Shown: in pieces, positions 1 through 8,592 of the stretch
Layout: every line of letters begins with the position of its first letter
Numbering within the stretch: position 1 is the stretch's first letter
DNA from: Metapseudomonas resinovorans DSM 21078
Lineage (GTDB): Bacteria > Pseudomonadota > Gammaproteobacteria > Pseudomonadales > Pseudomonadaceae
Assembly (NCBI RefSeq): GCF_000423545.1
Contig: NZ_AUIE01000005.1
Coordinates: 124,001 to 188,000 of the forward strand
Reading direction: 5' to 3'
DNA: 64,000 bases
Made by a program: the position numbers and the translations under genes
The notes under the pieces: model-generated
The model's database searches: none
What the model saw: only the letters and a program-made list of their open reading frames with translations
What the model was told of the DNA's origin: nothing

Positions 1-863
1 GTGTCGGCCCATCCGGTGACGCCTTCCTTCGGGAACACGGTAGCGACTGGCTGGCCTTCGGCTTTCAGGGTGTTGGCCATGTAGCCCCAGGTGCTGGAGG
101 CGGCCACGCCTTCGTTCTTGAAGTCGCTCATCTGCACGGTCGCGTCGTGCCAATAACGGTGTACCAGGCTGTGCTGCTTGCGCAGCAGGTCGAGCACGGC
201 GGCGTACTGTTCTTCGGTCAGCTGGTAGGGGTCCTGGATGCCCAGTTCCGGTTTGGCGGACCTGAGGTAGAGGGCGGCGTCGGCGATGTAGATCGGGCCG
301 TCGTAGGCCTGTACGCGGCCCTTGTTAGGCTTGCCGTCGGCCAGTTCCTGTGGCTCGAAGACCACGGCCCAGCTATCGGGCGCCTGCTTGTACAGCTTGG
401 TGTTGTACATGAGCAGGTTCGGCCCCCACTGATAGGGCGTGCCGTAGTGCTGGCCGTTGACCGTGTGCCAGGGGGCGTCCTGGAGGCGTTCGTCGAGGGT
501 CTTCCAGTTGGGGATCAGGGCGATGTTGACCGGCTGCACCCGCTTGCCGAATACCAGGCGCAGGGAGGCGTCGCCGGACGCGGTGACCAGGTCATAGCCG
601 CCCTTGGCCATCAGGCTGACCATCTCGTCGGAGGTGGCGGCGGTCTTCACGTTGACCTTGCAGCCGGTGTCTTTCTCGAACTGGGTTACCCAGTCGTAGT
701 TCTTGTCCGACTCGCCACGCTCGATGTAGCCGGGCCAGGCGATGATGTCGAGCTGACCTTCGCCGGCACCGACTTGCTTCAGCGGTTCGGCGGCCTGGGC
801 GGAGGCAACGAGGCAGGCGCAACTGACGGCGAACGAAAGGAGAGCGGGGTTGAGCGAAGGCAT
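1..863 (-). CDS. ABC transporter periplasmic substrate-binding protein, YdcS/PotD-like (3' end outside window)
   Basis: The frame reads leftward from an ATG at 861-863 and is still open at the window edge, so about 287 residues are visible and the C-terminus is missing. The first 24 residues form a Sec signal peptide ending Ala-Gln-Ala before AEPLK. The mature start (DIIAWPGYIERGE, then DWVTQFEKDTGCKVNVK) matches what I recall of E. coli YdcS, the binding protein of a putrescine/spermidine-type ABC importer. It should act in the periplasm and deliver a polyamine-like ligand. Partner permease and ATPase genes would lie to the left and cannot be seen. The family is confident; the ligand is inferred. 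Confidence 0.85.
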   Translation of the reverse strand, partial: MPSLNPALLSFAVSCACLVASAQAAEPLKQVGAGEGQLDIIAWPGYIERGESDKNYDWVTQFEKDTGCKVNVKTAATSDEMVSLMAKGGYDLVTASGDASLRLVFGKRVQPVNIALIPNWKTLDERLQDAPWHTVNGQHYGTPYQWGPNLLMYNTKLYKQAPDSWAVVFEPQELADGKPNKGRVQAYDGPIYIADAALYLRSAKPELGIQDPYQLTEEQYAAVLDLLRKQHSLVHRYWHDATVQMSDFKNEGVAASSTWGYMANTLKAEGQPVATVFPKEGVTGWAD

Positions 864-1105
864 TGTCGACTCCTGTTGTACATGACGTGCGGAGCCTGTT
901 CGGCGGAACTGCGTGCCGTTGGCGGTGCGGCGAATGCGAGCCGAAAAAAGCAGTTGCTGCTCGCATTCAGCAGCGTAGTTCGGGGCTTTGGGGCTGACAA
1001 GGAAGGAGCGGAGGGAGGTGGCGGCGCGGCGGATCGGGGCGGATATCCGTGGAGGCGAATTCATTGGCTATGTCTGCATTACGTGTTGCAGGCAGCTGCA
1101 TGCCC
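864..1105. other. Intergenic stretch upstream of the ABC binding-protein gene
   Basis: No convincing gene is present. On the minus strand, towards the ABC gene, there is a short hairpin around 946-975 (GCTGCT and AGCAGC arms) followed about 7 nt later by a T run. It could be an attenuator or a chance structure. The plus-strand open frame through here is the antisense shadow of the ABC gene. Confidence 0.4.
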
Positions 1106-1160
1106 GTAGGAGCTGGCTTGCCAGCGAATGGCCCCGTTTCGCTGGCAAGCCAGCTCCTAC
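1106..1160. repeat. REP-type palindrome
   Basis: A perfect inverted repeat with 22-nt arms, beginning GTAGGAGCTGGCTTGCCAGC, encloses a short GC-rich loop. The GTAGGAGC...GCTCCTAC layout is typical of extragenic palindromic (REP) elements of Pseudomonas. It sits just past the stop codon of the peroxiredoxin gene, where it may also stabilise or end that transcript. Confidence 0.8.
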
Positions 1161-1183
1161 AAGGAAGTTGACCACTCGCACGC

Positions 1184-1735
1184 TCAGAAATGAATGGTCG
1201 CTTCGCCCTTGTGCCAGTTGCAGGGGCACAGCTCCTCGGTCAGCAGGGCGTCGAGCAGGCGCAGGGTTTCCTGGGGGTTGCGGCCTACCAGCAGGTCATT
1301 CACCGAGACATGGCGGATGACGTTGTCCGGATCGATGATGAAGGTCGCGCGCAGGGCTACGCCTTCGCGGCGGTCAAGGATGCCCAGGGCGCTGGACAGC
1401 TCGTGTCGGGTGTCGGCCAGCCAGGGGAAGCTCAGGCCTTTCAGGTCCTTGTGGTCGCGGCGCCAGGCGAGGTGGACGAACTCGCTGTCAGTGGATGCAC
1501 CGATCAGCTGAGTATCTCGGTCGTTGAACTGCTCCAGCAGGTCGCCGAAGGCCCTGATTTCGGTCGGGCAGACGAAGGTGAAGTCGTTCGGCCAGAAGAA
1601 CAGCACCTTCCACTTGCCACGGTAGCTGTCCTGGTTGACCCGCTTGAAGGCGCTCTCAGGGCTGGGTGCGTGTTCCGAATCATGGTCCACCGCCTGCAGG
1701 TCGAATGCCGGCAGTTTGTCTCCGATGGTGAGCAT
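1184..1735 (-). CDS. AhpC/TSA-family 2-Cys peroxiredoxin
   Basis: The 183-residue product reduces hydrogen and alkyl peroxides in the cytoplasm. The peroxidatic cysteine is Cys56 in the FTFVCPTE motif. Two C-terminal cysteines, Cys170 and Cys172 (ELCPCNW), resemble the three-cysteine arrangement of actinobacterial AhpC rather than that of the enterobacterial AhpC/AhpF pair. The start MLTIGDKLPAF (ATG at 1733-1735) fits the family; a start 15 codons upstream only adds unrelated residues. No ahpF or ahpD lies nearby, so the electron donor is unknown. Expression by an OxyR-like factor is plausible, but I saw no clear site. Confidence 0.88.
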   Translation of the reverse strand: MLTIGDKLPAFDLQAVDHDSEHAPSPESAFKRVNQDSYRGKWKVLFFWPNDFTFVCPTEIRAFGDLLEQFNDRDTQLIGASTDSEFVHLAWRRDHKDLKGLSFPWLADTRHELSSALGILDRREGVALRATFIIDPDNVIRHVSVNDLLVGRNPQETLRLLDALLTEELCPCNWHKGEATIHF

Positions 1736-2178
1736 GGCAGGTTTGCTCCAAGGCAGGATGGAGGCACTGGAATGGAGCAAGTATGGAAGGCTCCCGGGAG
1801 CTTGGAAAATGTGCTCGGGCTATACCGTCCATAGAAGGCGCTCCGTGACCATAGGTCGACGAGTTATAGGGCAAATTCCAAATCGCAACATATGTATAGA
1901 ACAATCGGACCCTAGTGGTCACACAAGGCCGGACTAGACTGTCTGTTCCAGGGATGGCGGTGCCCCCAGGCGCAATCAGGGGAACACCTCGCCGTCGCAA
2001 TCCGTCCAACCCTGTATCGCCGCCAAATAGGGCGGCGCGGTCAGTTCCGCTTCGCGGGCTGCACCAGACTGGGGCGCGACGGCTGTGCGTGTGTTGCAAG
2101 TTGTTGAAATGCAAGCGGTTGTTGCGATGGCACGGGGCTTGCGACTGCAAAACGGCCCGTGGCGACAAGGAGTTAGGC
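1736..2178. other. Divergent promoter region between the peroxiredoxin gene and the Anbu operon
   Basis: This 443-base stretch separates two divergently transcribed units and must carry both promoters. AT-rich sequence around 1855-1905 contrasts with its surroundings and is the best place for promoters, but I could not assign -35 and -10 boxes. An AAGGAG ribosome-binding site at 2167-2172 serves the ATG at 2179. Open frames crossing the region are N-terminal overextensions of flanking genes. Confidence 0.5.
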
Positions 2179-3588
2179 ATGTCCCGCACTTTTTATGACG
2201 AAATGTACGACGCGAGTGGCGAATGCCGTCCGCACTACCGGGAATTCGCACGCTGGCTGGCGGACACGCCCCAGGAGCTGTTGGCCCAGCGACGTCGTGA
2301 TGCCGACCTGCTATTCCACCGTGCCGGCATCACCTTCACCCTCTATGGCGACGAGCAGGGCACCGAGCGACTGATTCCCTTCGACACCATTCCTCGTTCC
2401 ATCCCCATGAGCGAGTGGCGGGTGGTGGAGAAGGGCTGCATCCAGCGCGTCAAGGCGCTGAACATGTTCCTCGCCGACCTCTACCACAACCAGCGGATCA
2501 TCAAGGCCGGGATCATTCCCGCCGAACAGTTGCTGGCCAACGAGGGCTATCAGATCGCAATGCAGGGCCTCGACCTGCACCGCGACATCTACGCCCACAT
2601 CGCCGGGGTGGATCTGGTCCGCGATGGCGACGGCACCTATTACGTGCTGGAAGACAACCTGCGTACCCCCAGCGGTGTCAGCTACATGCTGGAGGACCGC
2701 AAGATGATGATGCGGCTGTTCCCCGAGCTGTTCGCGGCGCAGCGTATCGCCCCCATCGACCACTACCCCAACCTGCTGCTGGATACCCTGAAAAGCTCGA
2801 GCCCGCTGGACAACCCCAGCGTGGTGGTACTGACTCCCGGCCGCTTCAACAGCGCCTACTTCGAACACGCCTTCCTGGCCCGCGAGATGGGTGTGGAACT
2901 GGTGGAGGGCGCCGATCTCTTCGTGCGCGACGACCGCGTGTACATGCGCACCACCTCCGGCCCGCAACCGGTCGACGTGATCTACCGCCGGCTGGACGAC
3001 GCCTTCCTCGACCCGCTGGCCTTCAATCCCGAATCCATGCTCGGCGTGCCTGGCCTGCTGGCCGCTTACCGCTCCGGCAACGTGGTGCTGGCTAACGCCA
3101 TCGGTACCGGGGTGGCGGACGACAAGTCCATCTATCCCTATGTCTGCGACATGATCCGCTTCTACCTGGACGAGGAACCGATCCTGAAGAACGTGCCCAC
3201 CTGGCAGTGCCGCAAACCCGAAGACCTGTCCCACGTGCTGGCCAACCTGCCCGAGCTGGTGGTCAAGGAAACCCAGGGTTCCGGCGGCTACGGCATGCTG
3301 GTGGGGCCCGCCGCCAGCAGCAAGGAGATCGAGACCTTCCGCGAGCGCCTCAAGGCCCGCCCCGAGGCCTACATCGCCCAGCCCACGCTGTGCCTGTCCA
3401 CGTGCCCGACCTTCGTCGAGCAGGGCATCGCCCCGCGCCATATCGACCTGCGTCCCTTCGTGCTTTCCGGGCGGGAGACTCGCCTGGTACCTGGCGGCCT
3501 GACCCGCGTGGCACTGCGTGAGGGTTCTCTGGTGGTGAACTCGTCCCAGGGTGGTGGCACCAAGGACACCTGGATCGTGGAGGACTGA
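2179..3588 (+). CDS. Circularly permuted ATP-grasp protein (CP_ATPgrasp_2 family)
   Basis: First gene of a four-gene operon. The 469-residue product belongs to the circularly permuted ATP-grasp family (COG2308-type), whose fold usually joins a carboxylate to an amine or thiol with ATP hydrolysis. Family-like segments include YVLEDNLRTPSGVSYMLEDR near residue 155 and the glycine-rich KETQGSGGYGMLVGP near 365. The start at 2179 has an AAGGAG site 6 nt upstream; the longer frame to 1915 is not needed. The next gene starts 2 bases after the stop. This protein, the alpha-E protein, a transglutaminase and the Anbu peptidase often travel together; the natural substrate is unknown. Confidence 0.9.
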   Translation: MSRTFYDEMYDASGECRPHYREFARWLADTPQELLAQRRRDADLLFHRAGITFTLYGDEQGTERLIPFDTIPRSIPMSEWRVVEKGCIQRVKALNMFLADLYHNQRIIKAGIIPAEQLLANEGYQIAMQGLDLHRDIYAHIAGVDLVRDGDGTYYVLEDNLRTPSGVSYMLEDRKMMMRLFPELFAAQRIAPIDHYPNLLLDTLKSSSPLDNPSVVVLTPGRFNSAYFEHAFLAREMGVELVEGADLFVRDDRVYMRTTSGPQPVDVIYRRLDDAFLDPLAFNPESMLGVPGLLAAYRSGNVVLANAIGTGVADDKSIYPYVCDMIRFYLDEEPILKNVPTWQCRKPEDLSHVLANLPELVVKETQGSGGYGMLVGPAASSKEIETFRERLKARPEAYIAQPTLCLSTCPTFVEQGIAPRHIDLRPFVLSGRETRLVPGGLTRVALREGSLVVNSSQGGGTKDTWIVED

Positions 3589-3590
3589 CC

Positions 3591-4541
3591 ATGCTGAGCA
3601 GAACTGCCTCCGAGCTGTACTGGATGTCGCGCTATCTGGAGCGTGCGGAGAACCTCGCGCGCATGCTCGACGTCAGTTATTCGCTGTCGCTGATGCCCCA
3701 GGACGGTCGTGGTGACGGCCTGGAAGAGCTGGCCATGTCCCTGCTCAGCACCGGCACCCTGGAGCTGTACCAGGAGCGTCACGGTGAGCTTAACGCTGGG
3801 CGTATGCTGCACTTCTTCGCCCTCGACGCCGACAACCAGGCGAGCATCTTCAGTTGCCTGCGCGCGGCCCGGATCAACGCCCATGCCGTACGTGGGCGGA
3901 TCACGGCCGACATCTGGGAAAACATCAACGCCACCTGGCTGGAGATGCTGAGCATTTCCAACGAAGGTCTCGGTCGCTATGGCATCAGCCGTTTCTGCGA
4001 ATGGGTGAAGGAGCGCTCGCACCTGTTTCGTGGCGCCACCTACGGCACCATCATGCGTGGCGAGGCCTACCGTTTCATTCGCTTGGGCACCTTCATCGAG
4101 CGGGCGGACAACACCCTGCGCCTGTTGGACTCGCGCTACGAAATGTATGGTGAAGAGTCGGAGGAGGTCAGCGACAACTCCGCCCGTGGCTACTACCAAT
4201 GGAGTGCCTTGCTCCGCGCACTGTCCTCCTTCGAGGCCTATACCGAGGTGTACCGCGGCTCCCCCAATTCCCGCCAGGTTTCCGAACTGCTGCTGTTGCG
4301 CGCCGACGTGCCGCGCTCGCTGCGCGCCTGCATGGAAGAGCTGAACCTCATCCTCGCCAGCCTGCCGGGGGACAACGGCCGGCCGGCCCAGCGCCTGGCC
4401 GCCGAACTGGACGCGCGCCTGCGCTACACCGCCATCGACGAGATTCTTGCGGAGGGCCTGCACACCTGGCTCACCGACTTCATCCTGCTGGTCCGCCAAC
4501 TGGCTCGGGCCATCCACAGCTCGTATCTGGAGGCTGTATGA
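3591..4541 (+). CDS. Alpha-E domain protein (DUF403)
   Basis: Second gene of the Anbu operon. The 316-residue protein is mostly alpha-helical and begins MLSRTASELYWMSRYLERAENLARMLD, the signature start of the alpha-E family (COG2307). These proteins are found beside circularly permuted ATP-grasp proteins, sometimes fused to them, and are thought to help them; their biochemistry is not established. The gene is 2 bases behind the ATP-grasp gene and overlaps the transglutaminase start by the ATGA sequence at 4538-4541, so the three are translationally coupled. Confidence 0.9.
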   Translation: MLSRTASELYWMSRYLERAENLARMLDVSYSLSLMPQDGRGDGLEELAMSLLSTGTLELYQERHGELNAGRMLHFFALDADNQASIFSCLRAARINAHAVRGRITADIWENINATWLEMLSISNEGLGRYGISRFCEWVKERSHLFRGATYGTIMRGEAYRFIRLGTFIERADNTLRLLDSRYEMYGEESEEVSDNSARGYYQWSALLRALSSFEAYTEVYRGSPNSRQVSELLLLRADVPRSLRACMEELNLILASLPGDNGRPAQRLAAELDARLRYTAIDEILAEGLHTWLTDFILLVRQLARAIHSSYLEAV

Positions 4542-5335
4542 AACTGTCCATCCGCCACGACACCACTTACCGCTACGACGATCAGGTTCGCGCCAGCATC
4601 CAGTACCTGCGCCTGACGCCCCAGGAGAACGAACGTCAGCACGTCTTGAGCTGGCAACTGACCTTGCCGCGTCCGGTACGCGCGCAGATCGACCCGTTCG
4701 GCAATACCTTCCATGTGCTGACCCTGGACGAGCCGCACGACGCCATCGTCATCAGCGCTCGCGGCCTCGTGGAGATCGACGAGAAGCGTGAGGCCGAGCA
4801 TGACAAGCAGTCGGCCTTGCCCTTCCTGCGCTTTACCCGCCTGACCACCGCCGACGACGCCTTGCGCGAGTTTGCCGCGCAACAGTGCGGCAACCGCCGT
4901 GACCGCAATGGATTGATTGATCTGATGGCAGGCCTGCACGAGCAGATGCCTTTCAAGAAAGGCGTGACCCGCGTCGACAGCACTGCTGCCGAAGCCTTCG
5001 CCGGGCGTGCGGGAGTCTGCCAGGACCACACTCACGCCTTTCTCGCCTGCGCCCGCAGCCTGGGCATCCCGGCGCGCTTCGTGTCCGGCTACCTGTACCA
5101 GGGCAATAACCAGAACCTGGCCAGCCATGCCTGGGCCGAAGCCTGGCTGGGCGATGCCTGGTACAGCTTTGATGTGACCAATAAGCTGGCTCGCCCGGAG
5201 CGCCATCTGAAGCTGGCGGTCGGGCTGGACTACCTGGACGCCTGCCCGGTTCGCGGCATGCGCCGGGGCGGTGGTGGCGAGCAGATGCACGCCAAAGTGG
5301 ACGCGCCGCCTCTGCTGTTGGTGCAAGAACAGTAA
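4538..5335 (+). CDS. Transglutaminase-like cysteine protease/amidase
   Basis: Third gene of the operon, 265 residues. It has the bacterial transglutaminase N-terminal beta region (residues 1-80) and a transglutaminase core. The catalytic triad is visible as Cys161 (AGVCQDHTHAF), His197 (ASHAWAEAW) and Asp212 (WYSFDVTN). There is no signal peptide, so it should be cytoplasmic. Bacterial members hydrolyse or exchange amide bonds. Next to an ATP-grasp ligase and a proteasome-like peptidase this suggests a make-and-break cycle on a peptide-like substrate, which is inference. It starts at ATG 4538, overlapping the preceding stop. Confidence 0.9.
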   Translation: MKLSIRHDTTYRYDDQVRASIQYLRLTPQENERQHVLSWQLTLPRPVRAQIDPFGNTFHVLTLDEPHDAIVISARGLVEIDEKREAEHDKQSALPFLRFTRLTTADDALREFAAQQCGNRRDRNGLIDLMAGLHEQMPFKKGVTRVDSTAAEAFAGRAGVCQDHTHAFLACARSLGIPARFVSGYLYQGNNQNLASHAWAEAWLGDAWYSFDVTNKLARPERHLKLAVGLDYLDACPVRGMRRGGGGEQMHAKVDAPPLLLVQEQ

Positions 5336-5443
5336 GTCGGGTTTCCCGACTTCCCACGGCGCCGGCCGCCGCTTACTGCCAGCCCGCAAGGGCCGGCGGC
5401 CGGGTACACGACGCGGGAAGCCTCAACAAGGAGAAGTAGCGGC

Positions 5444-6175
5444 ATGACCTACTGCGTCGCCATGCACCTGGCCGACGGCCTGGTGTTCGTATCCGATTCG
5501 CGCACCAACGCGGGCATCGACCACATCGCCACCTTCCGCAAGCTCTACACCTTCGGCGTTACCGGCGAACGGCTGATCGTGCTGCAGAGCGCGGGCAACC
5601 TGGCCACCTCGCAATCGGTGGTTAACCTGCTCAAGCAGCGCCTGGACGGCTCGATCCCCAACCTGCACAACGTACCGACCCTCTACGACGCCACCGCCCT
5701 GGTGGCCGAGACCGTTCGCGAAGTCATCGCCCGCGACGGCGCACCGCTGGCCGGCAATACCGATCTCACCTGCTCCTTCCTGGTGGGTGGGCAGATCGCC
5801 GGCAACCCACCGGATCTCTACAGCATCTACCCCCAGGGCAACTTCATTCAGGCCACCCGGGACACACCCTTCCTGCAACTGGGGGAGAGCAAGTACGGCA
5901 AGCCGATCCTCGACCGCAACCTGGAGTTCGAAACCAGCCTGGAAGAGGGCCTGCGCTGTGCCCTGGTGTCTTTCGACTCCACCATCCGAAGCAACCTCTC
6001 GGTGGGCATGCCGCTGGACCTGCTGGTGTATCACCGCGACAGCCTGATCCTGCCGGTCGGCTACCGGGTGACCGAGGAAGACGAATACTTTGCCGACATC
6101 CGCCGCCAATGGGCCGCCGGGTTGCAGAAACTGATCGGCGAGCTGCCGCCGCCGCCGGTGGAATACAACGTGTGA
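5444..6175 (+). CDS. Anbu-type proteasome-related peptidase (ancestral beta subunit)
   Basis: The 243-residue protein has the N-terminal nucleophile fold of proteasome beta subunits. Removal of Met1 exposes Thr2 (MTYCVAMHL); Asp18 (VSDSRTNAG) and Lys33 (FRKLYTF) fall where the Thr1/Asp17/Lys33 triad of beta subunits lies. Length and the VSDSRTNAG motif fit Anbu rather than HslV, which is shorter and forms rings with HslU. Published Anbu structures show open-ring or helical assemblies and weak or no activity on standard substrates. The gene lies 108 bases behind the transglutaminase with AAGGAG before ATG 5444. It probably belongs to the same operon. Confidence 0.92.
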   Translation: MTYCVAMHLADGLVFVSDSRTNAGIDHIATFRKLYTFGVTGERLIVLQSAGNLATSQSVVNLLKQRLDGSIPNLHNVPTLYDATALVAETVREVIARDGAPLAGNTDLTCSFLVGGQIAGNPPDLYSIYPQGNFIQATRDTPFLQLGESKYGKPILDRNLEFETSLEEGLRCALVSFDSTIRSNLSVGMPLDLLVYHRDSLILPVGYRVTEEDEYFADIRRQWAAGLQKLIGELPPPPVEYNV

Positions 6176-6178
6176 TCG

Positions 6179-6222
6179 GGGAGACCTTCGGCCTCCTTGG
6201 CGAATAAATTCGCCCCTACAGG
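6179..6222. repeat. Hairpins and partial REP element
   Basis: After the anbu stop there is a GGAG-CCTTCGG-CCTCC hairpin, then GGCGAATAAATTCGCCCCTAC, which looks like one half of a Pseudomonas REP unit. It lies between convergent genes and may contribute to transcription termination. No strong T run is present. Confidence 0.45.
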
Positions 6223-6241
6223 GCTCGGGCTAGGCACTCAC

Positions 6242-7039
6242 CTAAGGGCTGACCTTTCTCCCCGCCATGTGCTTCAGGTAGCCAATCAACTGCCCCAACT
6301 CCTCATCGGTTATCGCTTCCTTCGAGAATCCCGGCATCTTGCCCTGGGGCCAGCGGCGCAGGCTTTGCGGGTCGCGGATGTAGCGGGGGAGGAAGTCGCC
6401 GGCCAGATACTCAGTCGGGTTGTGGGGGATGTTCAGGTCCGGGCCGAACTGCGCGTCGCCGGCACCGTTGAGGCGATGGCAGGCCAGGCAGTTTTTCTGG
6501 AACTGGGCGAAACCGGCCTGAACCTCAGCGCCGGCATTGTCGGCCGGAAGCAGGGCAGGGAAGCGTTCGGCCACGGCGGGCAGATAGCGGATGCGTGCCA
6601 CCTGGAAAGGCCACTGCTCCGGGCCGATGCGCGCGGCCTTGGGCTCGGTCCAGACCAGGTAGAAGGGGCCGGCGCTGGGTTTGCCGGTGGCCAGTGGCGG
6701 CCAGGGCTTGGCCGGATCTTCGATCGCGAGCCAGGCCCGGGCGCCTTTCGTGGCCAGCAGTGGCGCGGCGGTCAGCTCGGCAGCGAAGCCGTCCAGGGCT
6801 ACGGCCTGCAAGTGCTGGTCAGGCGTGACGCCTTCCAGCAGTGCGGCCAGCGGGACGGCGCGGTAGTGCATGGTCTTCTTGTAGGAAACGTCATCCGGAA
6901 TGCTCACCTCCTGCGCCTGGGGATGGCTGAGCAGGGCGTCTGAATCCCAAGTACGGGTGCCGCCGGGCAGTTCCAGGGTCAGCTCGGCGGCGTGGAGCGG
7001 GGTGAAGCAGAAGAGCAGGGCGAGTAGCGCTTTGCGCAT
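6242..7039 (-). CDS. Periplasmic c-type cytochrome with N-terminal oxidoreductase-like domain
   Basis: This 265-residue protein has a signal peptide (residues 1-17, ending LHA before AELTLELPG). Its first half resembles the small sulfite-oxidase/molybdopterin-like module without obvious cofactor ligands. The second half is a class I cytochrome c domain with one haem site, CLACH at 184-188, and a likely axial Met235 in GKMPGF. It should carry electrons in the periplasm. It follows the rhodanese gene by 3 bases on the same strand, so the pair is cotranscribed and may serve sulfur compound oxidation. The partner is unknown. Confidence 0.82.
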   Translation of the reverse strand: MRKALLALLFCFTPLHAAELTLELPGGTRTWDSDALLSHPQAQEVSIPDDVSYKKTMHYRAVPLAALLEGVTPDQHLQAVALDGFAAELTAAPLLATKGARAWLAIEDPAKPWPPLATGKPSAGPFYLVWTEPKAARIGPEQWPFQVARIRYLPAVAERFPALLPADNAGAEVQAGFAQFQKNCLACHRLNGAGDAQFGPDLNIPHNPTEYLAGDFLPRYIRDPQSLRRWPQGKMPGFSKEAITDEELGQLIGYLKHMAGRKVSP

Positions 7040-7042
7040 TGA

Positions 7043-7414
7043 TCAGTCCTTGTGCACGGCGGTTTTCAGGTCTTGGTAGCCGCCGCCGTTGATCACCCGG
7101 CTATAGCCCAGTTCCTGCAGGCTGTCCTGGGCGATGCCGGCCCGGCGGCCGCTGCGGCAGTAGAGCACTATGGGGGCGTCCTTGTCCGGGGCGACCTCGG
7201 CAATGTGTTGGCCGATGTCTTCGTAGCCGATGTTGCGTGCGCCGGGCAAGGTGCCGTCTTCGGCGACTTCTTCGGGTGTACGCACATCGATCAGGATGGC
7301 ATTGGGTTGGCGCAGGGCTTCGACGGCGGCGGCCTGGTCGGTTTCACCGGCGGTGGCCGGAAGGCTCAGGACCAGGGACTGGGACAGCGCGAGAACAGCG
7401 AGCAGGGTACGCAT
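7043..7414 (-). CDS. Periplasmic rhodanese-like sulfurtransferase
   Basis: The 123-residue protein has a signal peptide (about residues 1-22, ending ATAG) and one rhodanese domain. The active-site loop is CRSGRRAG with catalytic Cys86, and the conserved IDVRTPEE segment is at 42-49. Such exported single-domain rhodaneses move sulfane sulfur or act in thiol redox chemistry. It is the first gene of a two-gene unit with the cytochrome c gene 3 bases downstream, which suggests that sulfur transfer is tied to periplasmic electron transfer. No regulator is linked. Confidence 0.88.
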   Translation of the reverse strand: MRTLLAVLALSQSLVLSLPATAGETDQAAAVEALRQPNAILIDVRTPEEVAEDGTLPGARNIGYEDIGQHIAEVAPDKDAPIVLYCRSGRRAGIAQDSLQELGYSRVINGGGYQDLKTAVHKD

Positions 7415-7561
7415 GATGGTGTCTCCCTCGAGGAAGGGTCTTAAGGCAACCTAGCACAATTGCCTGGAGGTGGCGCAGGCCGTTAGGATCGCGGCTTTCC
7501 GTCAAACTTGCGCGTGTTTCGGGCCCTGTTTTAGGGTGTCGGCAGCTGTTAAGGAGAGGCC

Positions 7562-8449
7562 ATGCTGGCCGAGTTGTTCGCGGTCATGGCGCCGGTGCTG
7601 ATAGCCGCCGGTATCGGTTACGGCTGGGCTCGTTCGGGGCAGTCCTATCCCACCGAGTTCATTGCGCGCCTGGTGCTCAACATTGGCACCCCGAGCCTGG
7701 TGCTTTCCACCCTCAGCCGCACCGAGATCGATCGCCACGCCTTCGGCCAGGTTGCCATTGCCTGCCTGGTGGTGATGCTGGCGATGGGGCTGATCGGCAG
7801 CCTGCTCAGCCGGGTGTTCCGGCAGGACTGGCGCATCCTGGTGCCGGCCTATCTCTTTCCCAACTCTGGCAACATGGGCCTGCCCATTACGCTCTATGCC
7901 TTCGGCGAAAAAGGGCTGGCGTTGGCCGTGGCCTTCTTCCTGGTGCTGTCAGTGGGGCATTTCAGCTTGGGCTTGTTGTTGTCCGGCACCGAGCGCTCGC
8001 CGAAGAAGCTCCTCGCCAACCCCATCATCATCAGCCTGGCCCTGGCGTTGCCCCTGGTGATCTGGGACCTCCAGTTGCCGCTCTGGCTTGCCAACACCAT
8101 TGGCCTGCTGGGTGGCATGACCATCCCGCTCATGCTGCTGACCCTCGGCGTCTCCCTCGCCAGTATCCGCGTCCATCACCTGGGCAACGGCATGTTGCTG
8201 GGCGCGATGCGAATTCTCTGCGGTGCGGCCGTGGGTTGGCTGGCGGGCTGGATGCTGGACCTGCCGCCGCTCGCCCAAGGTGTGCTGGTGCTGCAATCGG
8301 CAATGCCGGTGGCGGTGTTCAACTACCTGTTTGCCGTGCGCGCAGGGCGCTCGCCGGAAGCGGTGGCGAGCCTGGTGATGTGCTCGACGCTGCTGTCCTT
8401 CGTGTTGATTCCATTGTTGCTGGCGTGGTGGCTACCCGCGCTGCGTTGA
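7562..8449 (+). CDS. AEC-family (auxin efflux carrier type) membrane transporter
   Basis: The 295-residue protein has about ten hydrophobic segments arranged as two repeats, as in the AEC family of bile/arsenite/riboflavin-fold transporters. It begins MLAELFAVMAPVLIAAGIGYGWAR and contains the conserved NSGNMGLPI motif near residue 102. Bacterial members such as MdcF move small organic acids, but the substrate cannot be read from sequence. AAGGAGAGG lies just before the ATG. The gene stands alone, divergent from the rhodanese pair. Confidence 0.85.
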   Translation: MLAELFAVMAPVLIAAGIGYGWARSGQSYPTEFIARLVLNIGTPSLVLSTLSRTEIDRHAFGQVAIACLVVMLAMGLIGSLLSRVFRQDWRILVPAYLFPNSGNMGLPITLYAFGEKGLALAVAFFLVLSVGHFSLGLLLSGTERSPKKLLANPIIISLALALPLVIWDLQLPLWLANTIGLLGGMTIPLMLLTLGVSLASIRVHHLGNGMLLGAMRILCGAAVGWLAGWMLDLPPLAQGVLVLQSAMPVAVFNYLFAVRAGRSPEAVASLVMCSTLLSFVLIPLLLAWWLPALR

Positions 8450-8496
8450 CCGCAGGGGCGGTACGCAGCACAGGACGACCAGTGGTTGGGCGGCGA

Positions 8497-8592
8497 TCAG
8501 CTGACCAGGCGGGTCAGGTTGGGAAGGATGAGAATTACTGTGGTGGCAAAGACGATCAGGCTCGCTTGCCGCATTTTCGGCTGCTTGAACAT
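8497..8592 (-). CDS. Candidate 31-residue single-span membrane peptide
   Basis: A short frame reads MFKQPKMRQASLIVFATT, then VILILPNLTRLVS: a basic N-terminus followed by one hydrophobic span of about 17 residues and a short tail. An AAGGCAG element lies about 8 bases upstream of the ATG. The composition is that of a real small membrane protein, but the frame is only 96 bases long and conservation could not be tested. It ends close to the convergent AEC transporter gene. I do not recognise a family. Confidence 0.4.
   Translation of the reverse strand: MFKQPKMRQASLIVFATTVILILPNLTRLVS

Noticed and set aside
147-1109. 320-residue plus-strand open frame at the left edge
   Set aside because: It opposes the ABC binding-protein gene, whose product has a signal peptide and clear YdcS-like sequence.
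1855-1905. Possible OxyR-type ATAG/CTAT spacing before the peroxiredoxin gene
   Set aside because: Two ATAG elements are present, but the expected four-part spacing with CTAT is not met.
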